A DNA stretch of 9,394 nt, from positions 1 to 9,394 of the forward strand of contig WQUP01000212.1 of NCBI GenBank assembly GCA_009782015.1, given 5' to 3'. Under the pieces are notes generated by a model. The model made no database searches. It was not told the origin of the DNA and worked only from the letters and a program-made list of their open reading frames with translations. The first letter of the stretch is position 1, and the number at the start of each line of letters is the position of its first letter. Of this stretch, positions 4,369-9,394 are shown one piece after another. Source of the stretch: Endomicrobiia bacterium (GTDB lineage Bacteria; Elusimicrobiota; Endomicrobiia; Endomicrobiales; Endomicrobiaceae). The position numbers were made by a program, and so were the translations under genes.

Positions 4369-7293
4369 TCATAAATCAAGCTTCTGCTCTATTCTGCCCT
4401 TTGTCAGCGCATACATATTAAAAATATCTTTAATCCCGGCATTTGCCTGTCTTTGCGCGTAAAAAGTCGCATCGTCAATAATCACATAATGCCATGCGCA
4501 ATCCATTCTGTCTTCGGCATTCAGCTCGTTAATTTTAGCGATATAATCAAGAGCGCCTTTCTGTTTCTGCCTGACATTTAAATCGCCCGCGGAGTCTTTT
4601 TGAGATTTAGTTTCAACAATATAAATATGTTCTCCCGTTTTAACGATAAAATCAGGACAATATGATGAAAGCATGCCGTCTATTCTTATATATTTAAACC
4701 TCGCAAACAAATGCCTGTTTTCATTTATTTTGATAATGCGCTCAACATCTCCGTCGGCATCGGCAAATTCCATAAAATCTTTTTCAAAAATGCCTTTATT
4801 TGACGGATACGCCGTCTTTTCGTAAATGCTTTTTACAATATCAAGCGCTTGGCTAGCGCGCATTTTTATCTCGCCGACTTCGCTAAACCAATGTTTTTCC
4901 GCTACGGCTTGCGATATGCCGGTATCATTTTGCATTTTATATAAAGCAGCGCTCAACTCTTTGACAATATGTTCCACTATTCCGGCTTTTGCAACCATTA
5001 AAACACGCCAGTTATTATCGGCAAGCGGATTAAATTCGCAAGAAAAAAGTTTTAACCTTACAAATCTGTCTATAAGCTCCATCAAATACGACTGATTTAT
5101 CTGCATAAGAGGCATCGGCTTATATCCGCGCTCGCTTACTTTTGCTATATTGTCCGATATTACGGCGAGCAGCCTCTGCAAATACTCGTTATAACTTTTA
5201 GCGTTAAACAGCTCCCCGGAAACTTTATATTGGCCAAAGCGCGTGCCTACCTGAATTTCAACGCTGACAAAATGCTCATCATTGTCTTTTGGAACCATGG
5301 CTTTCAACTGTTCCAGCTTAAAACTTTCAAAAGGTTTTAAGCCGTAAAGCAGATCCCGAGGCTCTCTCAAGAACTCTTCTTTGTCTTTTGTTATCGCAGG
5401 GAAAAACAAATCGTAATCTTTATAATTTTCTTTTAAGCCGACGGTTATTATGTCCCCTGCCGGCGGCGGCGTATTATCGCCGGTGTCTTCAACTACAATG
5501 CTCCGGTCTAAATCTTCGTAAAATTTCTCAAAAGCGGGATGCTCTATGACATATAAAATTTCATATAAGCTTGGCGGAGCGGTTTTTAACTGATATAAAT
5601 TTTTTCTGTTTTCGGCTTTTATATCATAGTATTCCGGCTCTCTCCACATTAACCGCAAACCGCGCCCCAAAACCTGCTCAAGCAAAATAGGGGCTTCGTT
5701 TGAACGCAGCGAAACAATGACGCATATATTGCTGACATCAAACCCTTCTCGCAGCATTAACACGGAAACAATAACTTTCGGCTTTTCGTACTTGTCAATG
5801 TTAAAAAGTTTCTGTTTAACCGAACTCCATTCGGCAGCCGGAATGCTTCCTTTTTTATCGCTGTCAATTTGCATTATCTCGTCATCAGCCAATCCTTCGT
5901 TTTTCAGAAAAGAGACAACAAAAGGCGAAACCTGCGTATCTTCGCAAACGACAAGCATTTTAGGCGGTTTCTCAAAAGAATCTTTTAAAATTTTAAGTTT
6001 TGACACTCCCGCGCGCAGCATTATCCTCTGCCCTTCGGAAAGACCGACAACCTTTCTCCCGTCGCGGACAGCTTTAAAATCTATCTCTTCATTTAAAAGC
6101 GCGGCGACTTCCTTGCGTTTATCAAGCACAAAAGATTTCACAAGCCCCTGACGCATAGCCGCAGTCAAATCAAAGTTCACTATTGTGTGAGGAAAATAAT
6201 GCTTAGCGCGCCGCACGCCAGTTCCGGCGGCATTATAAGGAGTAGCCGAAAAATCTATTTGCAGAAAATTCCGGCTTTTGCCTTCCGAAATTTTATTTAA
6301 AGCTTTTTGCCATTCAACTTCAGTTGTAACTCCTTGCGTTTTATTTTCGTGTATATGGTGAGCTTCATCGTTAAAAACGCAAATGTCTGGCAAATCGGAA
6401 AGATACTCTATCTCGCCGCCGTTAAAATACTTGCCGTCCAAAACATCCAAACTGTTTCCCGAGCTGACGCCCGGCGTTGCAGGGAGCAAATCTTTAACAA
6501 TTTGTTTCGTATCCGCAAAAGAAACGCCGGAAGTTTCAATATCGTTTTCTTCTTCATCTTCCATGCCGGCAAGCAAGTGCCAATTCGTTATGGCTATAAT
6601 GCCTTCGCCCGTTGTCTTTTTAGCGATTTCGTGTTTTTCAATCACGGAATTTTGAATAAACGAATATAACGTCTGCCTGTATTTTTCAGGCACAAACAGC
6701 TCTTCGTTTTGTTTAATGTCGGAAGTTTCAAAATCTCTAAAGCCGCTCTCTTTTTGTTTTCCTTTAAAAGCGTCAAGCAGCCTTTCATAAACGATAAGCC
6801 CCGGCGCCACAAGCAAAAAGTTTTTGGTGTATTTGACTTTGCCGTAGCCGCTGCCGTTAAACTTTGCATTCAAATACTGCCAAATAAGCAAAGCGTTCAA
6901 GACCCAAGTTTTGCCTGTCCCCGTAGCCATTTTAATGCAGTATTTAGGATAAGAGAACTTCTCTTTGCCAAGTTCCGAGACAAACGCGTCGTCAATAAAA
7001 CTATCCGCTCCCATATCCGACACGCCTTTATAAATCTCGGGAACATTTTCGGCTTTTAATGCTTCATGGCAATAAACGGCATTAAGTATCGCCTGCCTCT
7101 GCCCGATATGAAAATTCTTATTTCTGCTTTGCGTAAAATTATCATCAAACCAATACCGCAGCAAATCCTGCGTTATCGGCGAAACTCTATTTATAAAATT
7201 TCCGTTCTGCCATTCGGCATTTACAATTTTTGAAAGCTCCGCGGCAAGTTTTAAAGGAATATCCCGTGTTCCCGTATTTAGCATATTAGGCAT
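4369..7293 (-). CDS. res: Type III-like restriction enzyme subunit: DEAH helicase with C-terminal PD-(D/E)XK nuclease
   Basis: This 974-aa protein would be the DNA-translocating and cleaving subunit of a restriction-modification system. HIGQRQAIL (62-70) resembles a Q-motif. Walker A is ATGTGKT (123-129), the DEAH box is D309-E310-A311-H312, motif III is SAT (349-351), and motif VI is QVLGRGLR (540-547), giving a full superfamily 2 helicase core. Near the C-terminus, PDF (D881) followed by E894-T-K896 forms a PD-(D/E)XK nuclease signature like that of type III Res subunits. Length is normal and no key residue is missing, so the enzyme looks intact. An AAGGA ribosome site lies 10 nt before the ATG. 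It is on the same strand as mod but is separated from it by about 650 bp with an oppositely oriented gene. It may have its own promoter at 7317-7344. A non-classical mod/res family such as the BPTD_3080 type is an alternative label. Confidence 0.93.
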   Translation of the reverse strand: MPNMLNTGTRDIPLKLAAELSKIVNAEWQNGNFINRVSPITQDLLRYWFDDNFTQSRNKNFHIGQRQAILNAVYCHEALKAENVPEIYKGVSDMGADSFIDDAFVSELGKEKFSYPKYCIKMATGTGKTWVLNALLIWQYLNAKFNGSGYGKVKYTKNFLLVAPGLIVYERLLDAFKGKQKESGFRDFETSDIKQNEELFVPEKYRQTLYSFIQNSVIEKHEIAKKTTGEGIIAITNWHLLAGMEDEEENDIETSGVSFADTKQIVKDLLPATPGVSSGNSLDVLDGKYFNGGEIEYLSDLPDICVFNDEAHHIHENKTQGVTTEVEWQKALNKISEGKSRNFLQIDFSATPYNAAGTGVRRAKHYFPHTIVNFDLTAAMRQGLVKSFVLDKRKEVAALLNEEIDFKAVRDGRKVVGLSEGQRIMLRAGVSKLKILKDSFEKPPKMLVVCEDTQVSPFVVSFLKNEGLADDEIMQIDSDKKGSIPAAEWSSVKQKLFNIDKYEKPKVIVSVLMLREGFDVSNICVIVSLRSNEAPILLEQVLGRGLRLMWREPEYYDIKAENRKNLYQLKTAPPSLYEILYVIEHPAFEKFYEDLDRSIVVEDTGDNTPPPAGDIITVGLKENYKDYDLFFPAITKDKEEFLREPRDLLYGLKPFESFKLEQLKAMVPKDNDEHFVSVEIQVGTRFGQYKVSGELFNAKSYNEYLQRLLAVISDNIAKVSERGYKPMPLMQINQSYLMELIDRFVRLKLFSCEFNPLADNNWRVLMVAKAGIVEHIVKELSAALYKMQNDTGISQAVAEKHWFSEVGEIKMRASQALDIVKSIYEKTAYPSNKGIFEKDFMEFADADGDVERIIKINENRHLFARFKYIRIDGMLSSYCPDFIVKTGEHIYIVETKSQKDSAGDLNVRQKQKGALDYIAKINELNAEDRMDCAWHYVIIDDATFYAQRQANAGIKDIFNMYALTKGRIEQKLDL

Positions 7294-7297
7294 AATT

Positions 7298-7326
7298 TTG
7301 TAATCCTTTTGTTTATTTTATATACT
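7298..7326 (+). promoter_or_regulatory. Promoter for the small nuclease-like gene, predicting a leaderless mRNA
   Basis: TTGTAA (7298-7303) and TATACT (7321-7326) are 17 bp apart. The expected start falls at about 7333-7334, that is, at or one base before the ATG at 7334. No Shine-Dalgarno sequence precedes that ATG, consistent with leaderless translation. The -35 overlaps the res leader. Confidence 0.55.
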
Positions 7327-7344
7327 ATTTTCTATGAAAAACAA
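7317..7344 (-). promoter_or_regulatory. Candidate promoter for res
   Basis: On the minus strand, TTGTTT (7344-7339) and TATAAA (7322-7317) are 16 bp apart, predicting a start near 7310 and a leader of about 17 nt carrying the AAGGA ribosome site. It overlaps the opposing promoter of the small gene, so the two could interfere. The match is moderate in an AT-rich stretch, and read-through from mod is an alternative. Confidence 0.4.
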
Positions 7345-7720
7345 AGGTAAAACTACTGTCCCAAAAGGCGCGTTTCCTGAAAAACATGAATTAAAAACTG
7401 CGTGGTTTTTAAACGATTTTGGAAAGGACGTTGAGTTTTTAGTTCCGGCCGACAAACAACATATAAAAACGCCCGATATAAAAATGGACGGAATTTACTG
7501 GGAAATTAAATCGCCGACCGGAAACAGCAGCCGCACAATTGAAAACACCATAAGAGAAGCTTTGACTCAGTCAAAAAGTATAATTCTTGACTTGCGCAGA
7601 ATAAAGCTAGACGGAAATAAAGCAATTCTTCAAATAAAAAGAAACTTTGAATTAAGCCGTAAAATTTACAGAATAATAGTTATCTGCAAAGATAACTCTA
7701 TCGTTGACATAAAAAGATAA
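7334..7720 (+). CDS. Small PD-(D/E)XK-type nuclease-like protein, resembling CdiA C-terminal toxin domains
   Basis: This 128-aa basic protein has no signal peptide or membrane segment. The core reads KTPDIKMDGIYWEIKSPTG: D48, then E57-I-K59, a PD-(D/E)XK arrangement, with E19 in the preceding helix as a possible further active-site residue. Downstream, TIREALTQS and SIILDLRRI give the alpha-beta pattern seen in CdiA-CT-like tRNA nuclease domains, which normally sit at the C-terminus of very large secreted toxins. Here the domain stands alone. The assignment is from recalled motif resemblance, not a search. It is transcribed against the flanking mod and res genes, 40 bp from the res start, with no Shine-Dalgarno but a well-placed promoter. 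There is no adjacent gene of immunity-protein type; a structured repeat array follows. It could be a toxin, a host-defence nuclease or a remnant. Lys/Ile/AAA-rich codon use matches AT-rich acquired DNA but is not strongly different from its neighbours. Confidence 0.72.
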   Translation: MKNKGKTTVPKGAFPEKHELKTAWFLNDFGKDVEFLVPADKQHIKTPDIKMDGIYWEIKSPTGNSSRTIENTIREALTQSKSIILDLRRIKLDGNKAILQIKRNFELSRKIYRIIVICKDNSIVDIKR

Positions 7721-7732
7721 ATCATATACACT
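7704..7732 (+). promoter_or_regulatory. Candidate promoter upstream of structured repeat unit 1
   Basis: TTGACA (7704-7709), inside the last codons of the small nuclease gene, is 17 bp from TACACT (7727-7732). The predicted start is about 7739, directly at the base of the unit 1 stem. The 12-bp sequence TTGACATAAAAA recurs as the -35 region of the promoter at 7860. The -10 matches four of six consensus bases. Confidence 0.4.
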
Positions 7733-7739
7733 ATTACTG

Positions 7740-7783
7740 CATGAGGCGCGGCCGCTGCTGGATAGCGGGGGTTGCGCCTCATG
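7740..7783. repeat. Structured GC-rich repeat unit 1
   Basis: CATGAGGCGC (7740-7749) and GCGCCTCATG (7774-7783) form a perfect 10-bp stem. Within it CCGCT (7752-7756) and AGCGG (7764-7768) form an inner hairpin with loop GCTGGAT. The 29 bases 7750-7778 match unit 2 (7822-7850) at 23 positions. A weak T-rich tail follows on the plus strand. Confidence 0.8.
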
Positions 7784-7810
7784 TTCTTTGTGTGACTTAC
7801 TGTATTTCTG

Positions 7811-7853
7811 CCGGACGGCACGGCCTTTGCCGGATAGCTTGGCTTGCGCCGTC
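7811..7853. repeat. Structured GC-rich repeat unit 2
   Basis: GACGGC (7814-7819) pairs with GCCGTC (7848-7853), replacing the GAGGCGC/GCGCCTC stem of unit 1 while keeping pairing. The core contains GCCGGATAGC, nearly the same as GCTGGATAGC in unit 1. CTGCCGGACGGC at its left border recurs inside unit 3. The inner stem of units 1 and 3 is poorly formed here. A T-rich tail follows on the plus strand. Confidence 0.75.
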
Positions 7854-7859
7854 TTCCTT

Positions 7860-7887
7860 TTGACATAAAAAATAATTCGGTTATAAT
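7860..7887 (+). promoter_or_regulatory. Fully consensus sigma70 promoter ahead of repeat unit 3
   Basis: TTGACA (7860-7865) and TATAAT (7882-7887) match both consensus hexamers exactly with a 16-bp spacer. The predicted start is about 7894, directly before the unit 3 stem. No open reading frame with a ribosome site lies downstream before the terminator-like hairpin, so the expected product is a very short RNA. Leaky transcription would run antisense into the 3' end of mod. Confidence 0.7.
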
Positions 7888-7893
7888 CCTTTT

Positions 7894-7945
7894 GCAAAGC
7901 GGGACGCCGCTGCCGGACGGCGGAGGCCGGCCAGCTTTGTTTTTT
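7894..7945 (+). ncRNA. Putative ~50-nt hairpin RNA
   Basis: The region from the predicted start of the consensus promoter to the T-run is one hairpin unit: outer stem CAAAGC (7895-7900)/GCTTTG (7934-7939), inner stem CCGC/GCGG around a TGCCGGACG loop, then TTTTTT. This would make an RNA of about 50 nt that is also its own terminator. Expression is untested; it may simply be a terminator with a fortuitous promoter upstream. Confidence 0.4.
7895..7945 (+). terminator. Terminator-like hairpin, also structured repeat unit 3
   Basis: The 6-bp outer stem CAAAGC/GCTTTG encloses a GC-rich core and is followed by six T's at 7940-7945 on the plus strand, the arrangement of an intrinsic terminator. The core GCCGCTGC...GGA matches unit 1 closely. 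The T-run faces away from mod, so this hairpin would stop plus-strand transcription coming from the small gene side and not the mod transcript. Confidence 0.55.
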
Positions 7946-9394
7946 ATGTCTCTTCTATCCTCTGGCTTTCAAAGCCGAACACATCCACGGCTTTTACGCA
8001 TACTTTTCTTTTGCGGCCGGCAATTTTGTCAACGCTCAACACCGCTTTTTTAACCGCTCTAAAAGGATCTCCGTCGTTCTGCTCGTTTTCCCTGTAATCC
8101 TGCCATAAACTGCGGAAAGTTTTGCCGTCGTAGTCCGGATCTATGCTCCAGTATTCGATTAACGCCAAAGGATCGTTTGCTATAATTCCGGACAATTTCG
8201 CCTTATTTTCATCGTCAAGCGGCAGCGAGTCCGGAGACAGCAAAACATAGTTTTCAATTTCTATCGTCAGCTTTTCTTTTGCGTTGTCGGAAATATCTTC
8301 CGTTATGACGGGCTTTTTGACGGTTAAATACTGCAGAGACGAAAAGCGGACTTTTCCGCCTTTAATTAAATCTTCATAATCTTTCTTCTTGAGCAAATCT
8401 AACAAATCGGGAGGGATTACCAAAACTTCGCACTTGCTTTTATCCAATGTCTGCAAAGTTTCGCCTATATCAAATGAAAATTGCCAGCCGAGAATAACAA
8501 CCTTCTTCCAACCGCCTAAAAAAGTATCGCGAAGCGCTTGCGCTTTTTTTATCGTATTGGAATTTGTTATAGCGTTTGGACTGTCAACATAAACTAAAAC
8601 ATTGTCTTTTTTGCCGATATTGGGGTTTTGCGGCTCAATGACGTTTGCGCCGAACAAATTTAACACAACCTGCGACAAATCACCTATGCGTTTATATTCT
8701 TTTTGCAGTCCAAAAGCTTCTTTTTGGTAATCGCCTATAGATTGATACAAGAAAGGTTTTGAGTTATTGTCTATAAGACGTTTGCGCATTATCATGCATG
8801 AAGGTTTTCCGATATCTGAAATAATCCAGCGGCGGTTTAATTTTTCTGCTGCAGCCGCGGTTGTGCCCGAGCCGCCGAAAAAATCGGCGACGATTGAGTT
8901 TTCGTTTGAACTAGCTTTGATTATGCGTTCGAGTAAATCCTCGGGTTTTTGAGTATTATAGTTTGTATTGTCAACATCATTTTTCATAACAATAGGAATA
9001 GACCAAACATCTTCAAGTCTTTTTCCTTCTTTCATATAGGTTTTATATTCTTTTCCATCTCTATAAGTAATTTTGTAGCGTCCATTTTCATCTTCTTTAT
9101 CAAATCGTTTTATCGCACCGTCTGCATAAGGTGTAAAAAGGTGATTAAATATTGGCAATTTTCCTTTCACATACCTGTATATGTTATCGTGTTTTCTTGG
9201 AAAATCATTGTCCGGGGCAAGGCTGCCCGTATATTGCCAAATAATTTCATTTTTAAAATTCTCTTTCCCAAAAATTTCATCAAGCAAAACTTTTACATAA
9301 TGCCCCACATGCCAGTCTATATGTACGTAAATACTGCCTTGCTCGCTAAGCAATTCCTTCATCAAGGCAAGCCTTGGGTAAAGCATTTTCAGAT
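7944..9394 (-). CDS. mod: Adenine-specific DNA methyltransferase (type III Mod-like), N-terminus outside the window
   Basis: The open frame enters from the right edge with no stop and ends at 7944, giving about 483 codons. The visible part begins mid-protein: [42 protein letters not shown] is the segment that follows the DPPY catalytic motif in beta-class N6-adenine methyltransferases, so that motif lies just outside. [22 protein letters not shown] and [17 protein letters not shown] are typical of the group. The SAM-binding motif is [19 protein letters not shown]-terminal region of about 270 aa after it ([34 protein letters not shown]) is found in Mod proteins paired with large helicase-nuclease subunits. 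It methylates the recognition site to protect host DNA and probably partners res. The 480-aa reading from an internal ATG at 9386 is not a real start. Confidence 0.93.
   Translation of the reverse strand, partial: LKMLYPRLALMKELLSEQGSIYVHIDWHVGHYVKVLLDEIFGKENFKNEIIWQYTGSLAPDNDFPRKHDNIYRYVKGKLPIFNHLFTPYADGAIKRFDKEDENGRYKITYRDGKEYKTYMKEGKRLEDVWSIPIVMKNDVDNTNYNTQKPEDLLERIIKASSNENSIVADFFGGSGTTAAAAEKLNRRWIISDIGKPSCMIMRKRLIDNNSKPFLYQSIGDYQKEAFGLQKEYKRIGDLSQVVLNLFGANVIEPQNPNIGKKDNVLVYVDSPNAITNSNTIKKAQALRDTFLGGWKKVVILGWQFSFDIGETLQTLDKSKCEVLVIPPDLLDLLKKKDYEDLIKGGKVRFSSLQYLTVKKPVITEDISDNAKEKLTIEIENYVLLSPDSLPLDDENKAKLSGIIANDPLALIEYWSIDPDYDGKTFRSLWQDYRENEQNDGDPFRAVKKAVLSVDKIAGRKRKVCVKAVDVFGFESQRIEET

Noticed and set aside
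6307..7059. Plus-strand open frames opposite the res helicase core
   Set aside because: They are antisense shadows of conserved helicase motifs, with no ribosome sites or recognisable protein features.
7652..7897. Minus-strand small open frames across the hairpin array, as a possible antitoxin gene
   Set aside because: The predicted peptides are encoded by the palindromes themselves (SYPAKA-, RYPAAA-type runs), with no Shine-Dalgarno and no immunity-like features.
7740..7939. Integron attC sites and a gene-cassette reading of the small nuclease
   Set aside because: The hairpins have paired ends like attC, but no convincing GTTRRRY/RYYYAAC core pair was found and no integrase is in view.
7740..7939. 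CRISPR array
   Set aside because: Only three divergent units, each itself a hairpin, without uniform repeats or uniform unique spacers, and no cas genes.

Overview
The window is part of a bacterial chromosome, probably from a strict or facultative anaerobe. It is moderately AT-rich, with coding regions near 40% GC by eye. The anaerobe call rests on a hybrid-cluster protein whose cysteine spacing is the type common in anaerobes, a paired iron-sulfur protein, and an HcpR-like regulator. The phylum cannot be fixed from the sequence. Elusimicrobiota or an anaerobic Bacillota-like lineage would fit, but that is a weak inference.

Left third (1-2407): a nitrosative-stress module. On the minus strand an iron-sulfur protein gene (892-1644) is followed by hcp (1-676, running off the window). 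A CRP/FNR-family regulator (1742-2407) is divergent from them. The 97-bp divergent spacer holds a 16-bp dyad (1705-1720) placed to act on both sides: just downstream of a good hcpR-side promoter and about 37-42 bp upstream of the likely start of the iron-sulfur/hcp operon. The spacer between the iron-sulfur gene and hcp is filled by an octanucleotide repeat array with inverted arms.

Middle (2408-4318): an 82-bp multi-arm palindromic repeat ends exactly where a YgiQ-type radical SAM gene begins. That gene carries three short in-frame repeat- or palindrome-bearing segments in its coding sequence, which look like past insertions or duplications.

Right half (4319-9394): a type III-like restriction-modification locus on the minus strand. 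It has an adenine-specific methyltransferase gene (mod, partial, entering from the right edge) and a 974-aa helicase-nuclease (res). Between them, on the opposite strand, is a 128-aa protein with a PD-(D/E)XK-type nuclease signature resembling the C-terminal nuclease domains of CdiA-like toxins. It is followed by three GC-rich structured repeats, two of them preceded by TTGACATAAAAA promoter-like sequences. The last unit has a fully consensus -35/-10 pair whose predicted transcript is little more than one hairpin and a U-run. A small orphan nuclease, a tandem array of structured RNA-like units and the host RM operon make this the most unusual part of the window. The functional link between them is a hypothesis only.

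No rRNA, tRNA, transposase, CRISPR array or replication origin was seen.
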